Positions 26,006 through 34,556 of a stretch of DNA of 64,000 bases are shown here, one piece after another. Location: contig RXJR01000004.1 of the NCBI GenBank assembly GCA_003963305.1, positions 60,562 through 124,561 of the forward strand, written 5' to 3'. Under the pieces are notes generated by a model that saw only the letters and a program-made list of their open reading frames with translations, ran no database searches and was not told where the DNA came from. The stretch comes from Candidatus Melainabacteria bacterium (lineage in GTDB: Bacteria; Cyanobacteriota; Vampirovibrionia; Obscuribacterales; Obscuribacteraceae). Each line of letters starts with the position of its first letter. Positions within the stretch are counted from its first letter, which is position 1. The position numbers and the translations under genes are program-made.

Positions 26006-26896
26006 GTGCAACTAAATCGCCCGAAAGAAATTTTGGCGGCATTCTTGGATCTCGCTAGAACAAGAATTGCGTTCATGGTTGTCATCTCCTGTGCTGTTGG
26101 CTTCGTCATGGCATACAAAGGGGATTTCAACTGGTTTCAGTTCGCATGCGCTTTGGTCGGCACCGGATTGTTGAGCAGCGGCGGTTGTGCAATCAACTGT
26201 TACATCGAGCGTGAACTCGATGCGATGATGCCGAGAACAGCCCAGCGTCCCATTCCGGCGGGTGTGGTCTCACCAAACACTGCATTGATCTACGGCATAT
26301 CTTTGATCGTTGCCGGCGCACTAATCTTGTTCGTGTTCAACAACCTCCTCTGCGCTGTGCTTGGACTATCGGCAGTAGGCATATACCTGGGCATGTACAC
26401 ACCCGCCAAACGCTGGACATGGCTCAACACGTCAGTCGGGGCGGTGCCAGGTGCGATACCACCATTGATTGGGTGGGCAGCAGCTTCGGGCGAGCTCAAC
26501 ACATGCGGCTGGATACTCTTTGCGATTCTGTTTATCTGGCAACACACGCATTTCTTGCCGATCGCCTGGCTGTTCAAAGAAGACTACCGTGCGGCTGGGT
26601 TTAAGATGCTCCCGGCACTTGAAGAAAAGGCCGAAAAAACTTTTGGTCTAACAATCGCGACTGCGATTGTTTTGTTACCACTCTCAACGATGCTCTATTA
26701 CACCGGAAACTCTTTCGCCGGACCCGCATATTGCCTCGCTTCACTCATGGGCGGGTTAATTCTCGTTGTCACGTCAGTGCAATGGAAAAACAAACAGTCG
26801 CGACAAGCGGCTCGCCTCGTGCTTCTCATGAGCCTCGTATATTTGCCCGCCATTTTTGCTGGAGTAGTTCTTGATCGGGTGTGTGGATGGACATAA
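26006..26896 (+). CDS. ctaB: Protoheme IX farnesyltransferase (heme O synthase)
   Basis: 296 residues from GTG 26006, which has GGGGGA seven bases upstream and gives the usual family length. This UbiA-type membrane prenyltransferase converts heme B to heme O for the oxidase encoded next. The first Asp-rich motif is NCYIERELDAMMPRTAQRP, and YTPAKRWTWLNTSVGAVPGA followed by IPPLIGW is the second family block. About eight to nine membrane helices are visible. It overlaps the subunit II gene by 10 bases. No heme A synthase is in the window, so heme A or O use by the oxidase cannot be decided here. Confidence 0.94.
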   Translation: MQLNRPKEILAAFLDLARTRIAFMVVISCAVGFVMAYKGDFNWFQFACALVGTGLLSSGGCAINCYIERELDAMMPRTAQRPIPAGVVSPNTALIYGISLIVAGALILFVFNNLLCAVLGLSAVGIYLGMYTPAKRWTWLNTSVGAVPGAIPPLIGWAAASGELNTCGWILFAILFIWQHTHFLPIAWLFKEDYRAAGFKMLPALEEKAEKTFGLTIATAIVLLPLSTMLYYTGNSFAGPAYCLASLMGGLILVVTSVQWKNKQSRQAARLVLLMSLVYLPAIFAGVVLDRVCGWT

Positions 26897-27843
26897 AAAA
26901 CGCCGAATTTACAAGCATATTCAATGTTGCCAGTTTGCAGAACAGAGCAATGGTCGACTTGCACTGGTTCTATCTGGCTATCGCCGTGCTCATCGCCTTC
27001 GTGGTGACAGGGCTTCTGGTGGCAGTGATAGCGAAGTTTAGAACTCCCGCCAATGACGACGGCAGTGAACCGAGACAAATCAAGGGCAACATTCGACTGG
27101 AAATTATCTGGACCGCAATTCCACTCGTTATAGTCACCGTGCTCGGAGTTCTCACGGCGATGGTGATGCTTACGGTCAACCCGGCAGTAGGAAACAAAAA
27201 GCCGGACGTGATCGTGATCGGGCACCAGTGGTGGTGGGAATACCAGTATCCGAAGCTTGGCGTCGTCACAGCCAATGAACTCTATCTGCCGGCCGGTAAA
27301 AACACACTTTTCGAACTGCGCGCCGCCGACGTAGTGCATTCCTTCTGGGTAGTGGCATTCGGCCAGAAGATGGACTGCATACCTGGCCATCCGACCAACA
27401 TGTGGGTGCACCCCATCAAACCTGGTAAGTATCTTGGTTCATGCTCGGAATTCTGCGGTGCGCAACACGGGCTGATGAGAATCATCGCCAACGTGGTCTC
27501 TCAGGAAGATTTTGATGCCTGGGTCAAGGCTCAGCAAGCAGCACCTGAACATTCCACGGACCCTGCAGCTCTTCACGGCAAGAAGCTTTTCAACGACGCC
27601 ACCTGTGTGCAGTGTCACCGCATCGCCGGTGATGCCGAAGCAGAAGCCCAGATTGGTCCGGACCTGACTCACATCGCACAACGTAAAACGCTCGGTGCAG
27701 GCGTGATCGTCAACAACACCGAGAACCTGACCAAATGGATGCAAAATCCTCAGACTTACAAACCTGGAGTTTACATGCCCAATATGCGCCTCACAGATGA
27801 AGACGCGCATGACATCGCCATTTACCTGGAGAGCCTAAAATGA
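26887..27843 (+). CDS. ctaC: Cytochrome c oxidase subunit II with fused cytochrome c domain (caa3-type)
   Basis: 318 residues from ATG 26887 (GTG 26881 possible). Two N-terminal membrane helices (YLAIAVLIAFVVTGLLVAVI and a second near 80-105) are followed by the cupredoxin domain with GHQWWWEY and the CuA site CSEFCGAQHGLM. A C-terminal cytochrome c domain has CVQCH and an MPNMRL methionine region. The fused c domain marks caa3-type oxidases, in which electrons arrive through this tethered heme. It shares ATGA with the subunit I gene. Confidence 0.96.
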   Translation: MDIKNAEFTSIFNVASLQNRAMVDLHWFYLAIAVLIAFVVTGLLVAVIAKFRTPANDDGSEPRQIKGNIRLEIIWTAIPLVIVTVLGVLTAMVMLTVNPAVGNKKPDVIVIGHQWWWEYQYPKLGVVTANELYLPAGKNTLFELRAADVVHSFWVVAFGQKMDCIPGHPTNMWVHPIKPGKYLGSCSEFCGAQHGLMRIIANVVSQEDFDAWVKAQQAAPEHSTDPAALHGKKLFNDATCVQCHRIAGDAEAEAQIGPDLTHIAQRKTLGAGVIVNNTENLTKWMQNPQTYKPGVYMPNMRLTDEDAHDIAIYLESLK

Positions 27844-29510
27844 CCGGCGGTACGATTCACCACTCACACAAACCAGTCAACTGGTTAGCAGAAGTTCCGG
27901 AATATCAAGGAATTCTCAGTTGGCTGACGTCAATCGATCACAAGCAACTGGGCATTCTTTATATTATGTCCGCCCTGGGATTCCTGGTGCTTGGCGCTGT
28001 GCTCGGGCTGACAATGCGTTTGCAGCTGATGTTCCCGATGAATCACCTGGTCACGCAGGAAGCCTACAATCAGATCTTCACCATGCACGGTACCACGATG
28101 GTTTTCTTCGTCGGTATGCCCTTGCTGTTCGGCTTTGCCGTTTACCTGACGCCTCTGATGATCGGGGCGCGCGATATGGCATTCCCCAGGCTGAACTCGT
28201 ATGGCTTCTGGGTATATTTGTTCGGCGCCATCATGCTTTTCTTCAGCTTTCTGGCTGGTGGTGGTCCATCAGCCGGATGGTTCGCCTACCCGCCTTTGAG
28301 CGAGAAGGGATACCTTTTCAATAACGGACAGAACTACTGGGCGCTCAGCTTGTTCGTCACAGGTATCGGCTCAGTAGCGACCGGACTGAACTTGATCGTC
28401 ACGATTTTGACAATGCGGGCGCCTGGCATGACTCTCAAACGCGTACCGCTGTTTGTCTGGATGATTCTGATGGACGGCTTCCTGGTCATCTTCTCGTTGC
28501 CGGCGCTGAACGCATCGCTCGTCATGATTCTCTTCGACCGCATCCTCAACACCCACTTCTTTGATGCCACCATGGGCGGCTCGCCTCTGCTCTGGCAGCA
28601 TTTTTTCTGGTTCTTCGGGCATCCGGAAGTGTATATATTGATTCTTCCTGGTTGGGGCGCGATATCGGAAGTAATTCCGGTCTTCTCTCGCAAACTGCTC
28701 TTCGGAGCAGGAGTCATGGCTGCTTCGACAGTCGCCATCACATTCCTGAGCTTCGGCGTCTGGGTTCACCACATGTTCGCCGTTGGTCTCGGTTTTGCAC
28801 CACTCTATATCTTCGCCGTCACCAGCTTGCTTATCGCAGTACCGACAGGCATCAAAGTCTGGTCCTGGCTGGCAACCATGTGGGGCGGCAAATTGAAATT
28901 CACTGTCGCCATGCTGCATTCGATGGCATTCCTTATTCAATTCACTATTGGTGGATTGGGTGGCGTGGCGTTCGCCGTCATTCCAATCGACTGGCAACTG
29001 ACAGACAGCTACTTCGTTGTGGCGCACTTCCACTATGTATTGATCGGCGGTCTGGTGTTCTCACTGATCGCAGGCATCTATTACTGGTATCCAAAAGCAA
29101 CAGGCAGAATGCTCTCCGAGACACTCGGCAAGTGGCATTTCTGGCTGATGATAATCGGATTCAACGGAACGTTCTTCGTCATGCACATCCTCGGCATTCT
29201 CGGCATGCCGCGAAGAGTCTGGACATATCCAGCCGGAATGCCGGGCTGGTCTGAATTGAATTTCTTTTCGACCTGCTGCTCATTTGTTCTCGTCGCATCG
29301 ATGCTGCTTTTCGTCTACAACCTTTTCTGGAGCTTCTATCACGGCAAAATTGCCGGACCGAACCCATGGAACGCCTGGACTCTGGAATGGCTGGCAGAAT
29401 CGCCGCCGATAGCAGAGAACTTCGAGCGCGTACCGGTTGTGCGCAGCAGAAGACCACTTTGGGATTTGCAATACGGTAGCGGCGGTGATGGAGAAGAGCA
29501 CCATGCATAG
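27840..29510 (+). CDS. ctaD: Cytochrome c oxidase subunit I
   Basis: 556 residues with 12 membrane helices and the full heme-copper set: FTMHGTTM with a low-spin heme ligand, FFGHPEVYILILPG with the CuB His, the Glu of the proton channel and cross-linked Tyr, VWVHHMF with two CuB His, and VVAHFHYVLIGG with ligands for both hemes. The HPEVY glutamate points to an A-type oxidase. It reduces oxygen to water while pumping protons. ATGA overlap with subunit II. Confidence 0.97.
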   Translation: MTGGTIHHSHKPVNWLAEVPEYQGILSWLTSIDHKQLGILYIMSALGFLVLGAVLGLTMRLQLMFPMNHLVTQEAYNQIFTMHGTTMVFFVGMPLLFGFAVYLTPLMIGARDMAFPRLNSYGFWVYLFGAIMLFFSFLAGGGPSAGWFAYPPLSEKGYLFNNGQNYWALSLFVTGIGSVATGLNLIVTILTMRAPGMTLKRVPLFVWMILMDGFLVIFSLPALNASLVMILFDRILNTHFFDATMGGSPLLWQHFFWFFGHPEVYILILPGWGAISEVIPVFSRKLLFGAGVMAASTVAITFLSFGVWVHHMFAVGLGFAPLYIFAVTSLLIAVPTGIKVWSWLATMWGGKLKFTVAMLHSMAFLIQFTIGGLGGVAFAVIPIDWQLTDSYFVVAHFHYVLIGGLVFSLIAGIYYWYPKATGRMLSETLGKWHFWLMIIGFNGTFFVMHILGILGMPRRVWTYPAGMPGWSELNFFSTCCSFVLVASMLLFVYNLFWSFYHGKIAGPNPWNAWTLEWLAESPPIAENFERVPVVRSRRPLWDLQYGSGGDGEEHHA

Positions 29511-30111
29511 TCAAGCGAGCACACCAGTTCCGGCGCACCCGCTGGACACTAACTTGAAGATGAACCGCAATGTCCTGGGGATGCTGCTCTTCATCGGTTC
29601 AGAATCGATGTTCTTCCTGCTTTTGATTCTTGCCTACGTCAATTTCCACAATCAATATGGAATTGGAGAAATGGCAGCCTGGCATCTCGATGTAGCCAAA
29701 ACTGGATTATTCTCGATTGCCTTGTTTGCCAGCAGTTTCACACTCTGGTTATCAGAAAAAGCACATGCCAAAAACAGCGGCATGGCGATTTTCTGGATGA
29801 CCTTAACAATCGTCCTTGGCGCAATCTTCATTTGCGGCCAGGGTCTGGAGTACTCGGATTTGATTCGCGAAAACCTGACAATCAGTCGCGACTTGTTCGG
29901 TACGACGTTTTTTACCCTGACCGGCTTCCATGGCTTCCACGTGATCATCGGGCTGATACTGCTCTCGGTGGCGCTCTGGATCATGGTACGCGGCAAAGAG
30001 CATGAAATCACGGAAGCCGGGCTGACCTGCGTCTCGCTTTACTGGCACTTTGTCGACGTGGTCTGGGTAGCGGTCTTCTCGGTCGTCTATCTCTGGAGAT
30101 TCATAAAATGA
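29503..30111 (+). CDS. ctaE: Cytochrome c oxidase subunit III
   Basis: 202 residues from ATG 29503 with GGAG nine bases upstream; the start overlaps the subunit I stop. Five membrane helices, as in the short bacterial forms. LLFIGSESMFFLLLILAY, TGFHGFHVIIGL and LYWHFVDVVWVAVFSVVYLW are family motifs. It stabilises subunit I and proton uptake. ATGA overlap with the next gene. Confidence 0.95.
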   Translation: MHSQASTPVPAHPLDTNLKMNRNVLGMLLFIGSESMFFLLLILAYVNFHNQYGIGEMAAWHLDVAKTGLFSIALFASSFTLWLSEKAHAKNSGMAIFWMTLTIVLGAIFICGQGLEYSDLIRENLTISRDLFGTTFFTLTGFHGFHVIIGLILLSVALWIMVRGKEHEITEAGLTCVSLYWHFVDVVWVAVFSVVYLWRFIK

Positions 30112-30923
30112 CACCTGAACTTTTGCACCTGCTTCAATCGCACTGGGAGCCGATTCCGTCTCTGGCCATTGGCTTGACGGCACTGACCGGTGGCTATTTG
30201 TGGGCGAAAAAATTCAAATTCGATTTTAAGACCTACGTTTTTCTCTCGGGCATTGCTCTGCTCTGGTTGGGCTTGATGTCGCCGTTAGATGAACTTGGCG
30301 ACCGCTATCTGTTCAGCGCACACATGCTGCAACACATGATTCTGGAATTCATAGGACCAGCGCTGCTGGTAGCTGCACTGCCTGAAGAAATGGTGCGCAA
30401 ATGGATGAGAATTCCAGCCTTCAGGCTGGCAGACAGAACCCTCGGCAACCCGGTCTTCGCCATCACCATTGCCACGTTGGTGATGTTGGTCTGGCATGTA
30501 CCGCCAATCTATGACATCACGCTAGTTAACGAACCAGTGCACATCATTGAGCACATCACTTACCTGATATCAGGAACGATGCTCTGGTGGCCAGTCTTCA
30601 AGCCTATTCCAGAGGGTCGTTTGAAGCCCATGCCGGCAACGATTTATCTGACGGCGGCTGCGTTTCTAGCCTCGATTCTCGGCATGATTTATACAATTTC
30701 AGATGTTCCTTTCTATGGTGCATACGCTTATCCAGTCGATGAGCACCACCTGCTACCGCTGATCCGCGACCAGTGGGGAATCACTCACCTCGAAGATCAG
30801 AAGTTAGGCGGCGCCATTATGTGGGTTATCTGCACACTCAACTTCTTCTGGGCGTTGATGGCAGTAATGGTCGAATGGGTAGCAGAACAGGAGGGTGATG
30901 ATGTCAGAAGATCAGCAGCCTGA
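30108..30923 (+). CDS. ctaG: Cytochrome c oxidase assembly protein, CtaG_caa3 family
   Basis: 271 residues with about seven membrane helices. LFSAHMLQHMILEFIGPALL and MLVWHVPPIYDITL are typical of the Caa3_CtaG family, which in Bacillus is needed for caa3 oxidase assembly, probably CuB insertion; conserved His and Met residues could handle copper. It is unrelated to the Cox11-type CtaG of proteobacteria. It overlaps both neighbours. Confidence 0.92.
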   Translation: MTPELLHLLQSHWEPIPSLAIGLTALTGGYLWAKKFKFDFKTYVFLSGIALLWLGLMSPLDELGDRYLFSAHMLQHMILEFIGPALLVAALPEEMVRKWMRIPAFRLADRTLGNPVFAITIATLVMLVWHVPPIYDITLVNEPVHIIEHITYLISGTMLWWPVFKPIPEGRLKPMPATIYLTAAAFLASILGMIYTISDVPFYGAYAYPVDEHHLLPLIRDQWGITHLEDQKLGGAIMWVICTLNFFWALMAVMVEWVAEQEGDDVRRSAA

Positions 30924-31176
30924 TAAAGCAAAAGAGCCATCAGCAGAAGTCAAAACTGAAAATGAGTCCGTTGAAACTGAATGGATTCCAGGCGAACAGC
31001 TTGAACTGATTCGCATTCCGCCACCGACGATTTGGCCGGCGACGTTGGCGCTCGGTACCACTGGTATTGCCTTTGGTGTCGTGACACATTGGATATTATC
31101 GTTGGCCGGACTATTCCTGTTTCTGCTAGGCGCAGCAGGATGGATTGAGGACATGAGAAAAGATGTGCTGCAGTGA
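30901..31176 (+). CDS. Small membrane protein of the oxidase operon (subunit IV-like position)
   Basis: 91 residues from ATG 30901, five bases after AGGAGGG. An acidic N-terminus of about 40 residues leads into two hydrophobic segments (PATLALGTTGIAFGVVTHW and ILSLAGLFLFLLGAAGW). Size, topology and place after ctaG fit a small subunit IV of caa3-like oxidases, but sequence alone does not prove that. It overlaps ctaG by 23 bases and the Rieske gene by 14. Confidence 0.8.
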   Translation: MSEDQQPDKAKEPSAEVKTENESVETEWIPGEQLELIRIPPPTIWPATLALGTTGIAFGVVTHWILSLAGLFLFLLGAAGWIEDMRKDVLQ

Positions 31177-31714
31177 TCCCAGTAACAAAAAACCTGAAGA
31201 AGAGCCCAAAGTTGCCATTGACTGGAGCCGCGTTCTCGTCAGCCGCGACGAATTTCTCAAACTTGTCGGAGCTGTCTGCGCAGGATTCATCGGGTTAATC
31301 GTGGCAATTCCAGCGGTTGGATTCGCCTTTGAATACTTCCTTGTGCCAAGCAAAGAAGATTGGATCAAAGTCGGACCGGTCGGACAATATGAAGTCGGAA
31401 AAACAGTTGATGTAGTCTTCACCGATACCACAGGCACTCCCTGGGATGGCGTGTGCGCCAAACGCACCGCATGGTTGCGACGCATAGACGAAACAAACTT
31501 CGAGGCGTTCGCCGTCAACTGCACTCATCTTGGCTGCCCGGTGCGCTGGGAAGCAGGCGCAGAGCTGTTTATGTGTCCATGTCACGGCGGCGTCTACTAC
31601 AGTGACGGCAACGTCGCAGGTGGTCCGCCACCCAGACCGCTGCACAAGTATCCGACCCGCATCGCCAAGGGTCAGGTAGAAATCAAGGTCGGCCCCGTGT
31701 TGACCGAAAGTTAA
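31163..31714 (+). CDS. Rieske iron-sulfur protein of a cytochrome bc complex
   Basis: 183 residues with one N-terminal membrane anchor (LVGAVCAGFIGLIVAIPAVG). The 2Fe-2S ligands are C120 and H122 in CTHLGC and C138 and H141 in CPCHGG; C125 and C140 can form the disulfide. The CHGS serine that raises the redox potential in ubiquinol enzymes is Gly here, which is common in menaquinol-type proteins and suggests a low-potential cluster. It takes the first electron from quinol for the cytochrome b encoded next. Confidence 0.94.
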   Translation: MCCSDPSNKKPEEEPKVAIDWSRVLVSRDEFLKLVGAVCAGFIGLIVAIPAVGFAFEYFLVPSKEDWIKVGPVGQYEVGKTVDVVFTDTTGTPWDGVCAKRTAWLRRIDETNFEAFAVNCTHLGCPVRWEAGAELFMCPCHGGVYYSDGNVAGGPPPRPLHKYPTRIAKGQVEIKVGPVLTES

Positions 31715-31782
31715 AAGGAGCGATCAGTCAGGCGCAAATTCAAGAGTCAGGCTGAGCGAAAGTAGGTTTAGAAGATTCTGCA

Positions 31783-33813
31783 ATGGCAACAAAAGTTTTA
31801 GACAAAGCACTGGAATGGCTAGAGGATCGAACGGGTCTAGTCAAACCGTTCATTCATATGATGCTGCATCCGGTGCCGGGCAAATCGACCTGGGCATATG
31901 TATTCGGCACCGCCATCATGACCTCGTTTGTGGTGCAGCTTGCTTCGGGCGTTGCGCTTTCTACGATGTACGTTCCCAGCGGCGGAGAAGCCTGGGAAAG
32001 CATCAAGTGGATCACCGAGAAGGTGCCTTTTGGAGCCTGGTTGCGTGCAACTCACTACTACGGCGCCTCTGCGATGATCATTTTCGTCGGCTGCCATGCG
32101 ATTCGTACCTATCTATTCGGCTCATTCAAATTTCCACGTGAATTGAACTGGATCACCGGCGTCTTTCTACTTTTCCTCACAGTCGCAATCGCATTTACAG
32201 GGCAGGTTTTGCGCTGGGACCAGACCGCGGTCTGGACAGTCGCAGTCGGTGCTGAACAGGCGCTGCGCGCGCCATTCCTCGGGCCCACTCTCGTGCGTGT
32301 CTTGTGCTCAGGCGACAACGTCAGTGCCGCATCGCTGAGCCACTTTTTCGCGATGCACGTTTTCATATTTCCTGCCTTGTTAGTAGCTTTGATTGGTTTT
32401 CACGTCTGGCTCGTCTTGCACCACGGCATCTCCGAACCACCGAAAGCAGGCAAGCCGGTCAAGCGCGAAACATATCGAGAGGAATATCAAGAACTGCTCA
32501 AGACAGAAGGCAAGCCCTTCTGGCCGGATGCTGCCTGGAGAGATGCGGTGTTCAGCACTATCGTCGTTCTGGGTATCTGCGCTTGTGCTCTGTACTTTGG
32601 ACCACCTGCAATTGAAAATCCTCCCGACCCTTCGCTTGTAAATGCCGAGCCCAAGCCAGACTGGTACCTGACATGGTATTTTGCGCTGCTCGCCCTTGTT
32701 CCGGCTCAAATCGAAGACTGGTTCATTCTTCTGTTTCCGCTCTTCCTGGTCTTCGGTATGTTACTGCCGCCGTTCGTCTCGAATACGGGAGAGCGCAGCG
32801 CCCGCCGACGCCCATGGGCTGTGGCGATTGTCGTCGTCGTGGTGGGTTCCGTCCTGGCTTTGTGGCAGGAAGGTATCAATGAATACTGGACACCTAAATT
32901 CGAAGCGACGCCGGTGCCACCGAAAGTGGTTGCAACACAGAATACCGTCATTGAGAAGGGTGCGAAAGTATTCAACGATCGAGGCTGTCTGTTCTGCCAC
33001 GCTATCGCTGGTCACGGTGGTAAACGCGGTCCCGACCTGACTGATGTTGGCGAACGACTGACCCACGACCAGCTTGTGATCAGAATCGTCAACGGCGGTG
33101 TCAATATGCCAGCCTATGCCGGTAACATCACTCCGCAAGAGCTTGCCGATGTGACTAAATTCCTCGAGACTCGTCGACCTCATGCGCTGCCTGGCGAATC
33201 GGCGAAGAAGGAAACTGCTTCGGCGACTGGCGAAAACAAAGGCGCAACTGAACCATCGCAGAACGCAGGTTCAGGTACGCAGGTAAAGCCAGGCGGTGCA
33301 GAACCAGTGGCAACAGCTGAAGTGCCGCCGAATGAAGTGCCGAAAAACGAAATACTGCCAAGTGAACAACCACTGCCTAAAATCGAGATTCCGAAAGGCG
33401 AAATCGCCCGCGTGCGAGACATCGCTCAAGATGGACTGACAGAAGTGCAGCTGGGTAAATTGGCAGAGACGAAAGCGACTGCGCCCGACGTCAAAGCGAT
33501 GGCGACACAGATGGTGACGGAGCACACAGCAGCCAACGAGCAGCTGAAGAAAGCCGCATCATCAGTAGGGTTGACGCTGCCACCAAATATCAGCGATCAG
33601 CAAAAAGCACTGATCGACAGTTTGTCAAAACTGTCGGGAGAAGAATTCGACAAGAAATATGTTGAAGTGCTCATCGATGCGCACAGCAAAGCCATCTCTG
33701 TAATCGAAGCCGAGGTTAAAGAAGGCACCGGTGATCTTAAGAATTGGGCTCAAGGTGCTTTGGTGGCAATCAAACGACATCATCACCAGGCCATGGGTCT
33801 CAGCAAGAAGTAG
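31783..33813 (+). CDS. Cytochrome b fused to cytochrome c and a DUF4142 domain
   Basis: 676 residues. Residues 20-220 are the four-helix heme part, with H91/H105 (13 between) and H192/H207 (14 between), the b6/Bacillus-type spacing. Residues 240-370 are the subunit IV-like part with PDWYLTWYF, a variant of the quinol-site PEWY, and three helices. A cytochrome c domain follows with C402-C405-H406 (CLFCH) and an NMPAY methionine. A linker of about 75 residues rich in Pro, Glu, Lys and Ala leads to a DUF4142 domain (535-676: ALETK-like LGKLAETKATAPDVKAM, MVTEHTAANEQL, EFDKKYVEVLIDAHSKAI). DUF4142 proteins are normally free, ferritin-like helical bundles outside the membrane; the fusion places one at the outer face of the bc complex. 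Confidence 0.94.
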   Translation: MATKVLDKALEWLEDRTGLVKPFIHMMLHPVPGKSTWAYVFGTAIMTSFVVQLASGVALSTMYVPSGGEAWESIKWITEKVPFGAWLRATHYYGASAMIIFVGCHAIRTYLFGSFKFPRELNWITGVFLLFLTVAIAFTGQVLRWDQTAVWTVAVGAEQALRAPFLGPTLVRVLCSGDNVSAASLSHFFAMHVFIFPALLVALIGFHVWLVLHHGISEPPKAGKPVKRETYREEYQELLKTEGKPFWPDAAWRDAVFSTIVVLGICACALYFGPPAIENPPDPSLVNAEPKPDWYLTWYFALLALVPAQIEDWFILLFPLFLVFGMLLPPFVSNTGERSARRRPWAVAIVVVVVGSVLALWQEGINEYWTPKFEATPVPPKVVATQNTVIEKGAKVFNDRGCLFCHAIAGHGGKRGPDLTDVGERLTHDQLVIRIVNGGVNMPAYAGNITPQELADVTKFLETRRPHALPGESAKKETASATGENKGATEPSQNAGSGTQVKPGGAEPVATAEVPPNEVPKNEILPSEQPLPKIEIPKGEIARVRDIAQDGLTEVQLGKLAETKATAPDVKAMATQMVTEHTAANEQLKKAASSVGLTLPPNISDQQKALIDSLSKLSGEEFDKKYVEVLIDAHSKAISVIEAEVKEGTGDLKNWAQGALVAIKRHHHQAMGLSKK

Positions 33814-33870
33814 GCACGAGCAAGACACGTTCACCTGAAGGTCACTCACGGTCGCGAAGATAGCAAGTGT

Positions 33871-33903
33871 TCGAATAGAGCTCGAATAGAGCTCGAACAG
33901 AGC
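33871..33903. repeat. Three tandem 11-base repeats after the cytochrome b gene
   Basis: TCGAATAGAGC occurs at 33871 and 33882, and TCGAACAGAGC at 33893. Junctions create GAGCTC sites. The array sits 58 bases after the stop codon and just ahead of the next gene. Confidence 0.9.
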
Positions 33904-33948
33904 CACTTACTTTCGCGCCGGCTTCCTGCAGGCTGAGGTCACCCCTCG

Positions 33949-34410
33949 TTGAATCTGGACATTCTGCTGCTTATTATCAACACCGCTGCCACCTGGTTCA
34001 TGACCGGTTTGATCTGGTTTGTACAAATTGTCCACTACCCACTCTTTGACGGCGTCGGCACGAGCGAATTCCAGGCTTACGCCGAGCGACACAGACAGCT
34101 GACAACTCTGGTCGTCTTCTCGCCCATGGTGATCGAGATTTGCACGGCTGCGCTGCTGGCGATGACCTGGAGGCGGGCTGATGGATGGCTATTATGGATA
34201 TGTTTTGCGATGGTTATTGGAATCTGGGTGTCAACCGCTTTGTGCTCCATTCCCTGCCATGCGAAATTATGCGGAACCGGATATTCAGAGGTAACGCATC
34301 ACTGGCTCGTCACAAGCAATTGGATTCGGACGCTACTGTGGACTGCACGGGCAGTCATTCTCGGCAATATCATTTTCAAATTACTAGCGCAAATCGACAT
34401 ACCTAAATAG
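33949..34410 (+). CDS. Small four-helix integral membrane protein, uncharacterised
   Basis: 153 residues from TTG 33949 with GAGGT nine bases upstream. Four hydrophobic segments are visible, the first containing WFMTGLIWFVQIVHYPLF; two His residues (H30 region and YAERHRQL) and CSIPCHAKL are notable polar features in or near membrane segments. It resembles small uncharacterised bacterial membrane proteins of four helices, but I cannot name the family. It follows the respiratory operon in the same direction at 135 bases. Confidence 0.75.
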   Translation: MNLDILLLIINTAATWFMTGLIWFVQIVHYPLFDGVGTSEFQAYAERHRQLTTLVVFSPMVIEICTAALLAMTWRRADGWLLWICFAMVIGIWVSTALCSIPCHAKLCGTGYSEVTHHWLVTSNWIRTLLWTARAVILGNIIFKLLAQIDIPK

Positions 34411-34444
34411 CTTATCGAACTGACCAAAACAGATTAATTTCCTC

Positions 34445-34468
34445 CATTTCTGTGCAGAGACAGAAATG
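34445..34468 (+). terminator. 9-base hairpin between the membrane protein and tandem kinase genes
   Basis: CATTTCTGT (34445-34453) and ACAGAAATG (34460-34468) pair perfectly around a 6-base loop. It lies 35 bases after a stop codon. No T-run follows, so it may be a terminator, an attenuator, or a regulator site for the kinase. Confidence 0.45.
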
Positions 34469-34556
34469 TTGCCTAAAATTGAGCAGGAATCTCGGGACTA
34501 TCTCCAGTCAGGAAATCGCGCAACTTATCTGCCCTTCCGAAAACGAGAATTAAGCA

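Noticed and set aside
26698-27411. 237-codon minus-strand ORF across ctaB and ctaC
   Set aside because: It overlaps two conserved genes and has no recognisable features.
28371-29033. 220-codon ORF antisense to the oxidase subunit I gene
   Set aside because: It lies wholly opposite a strongly conserved gene, and its His/Glu/Arg-rich product reflects that gene's codons.
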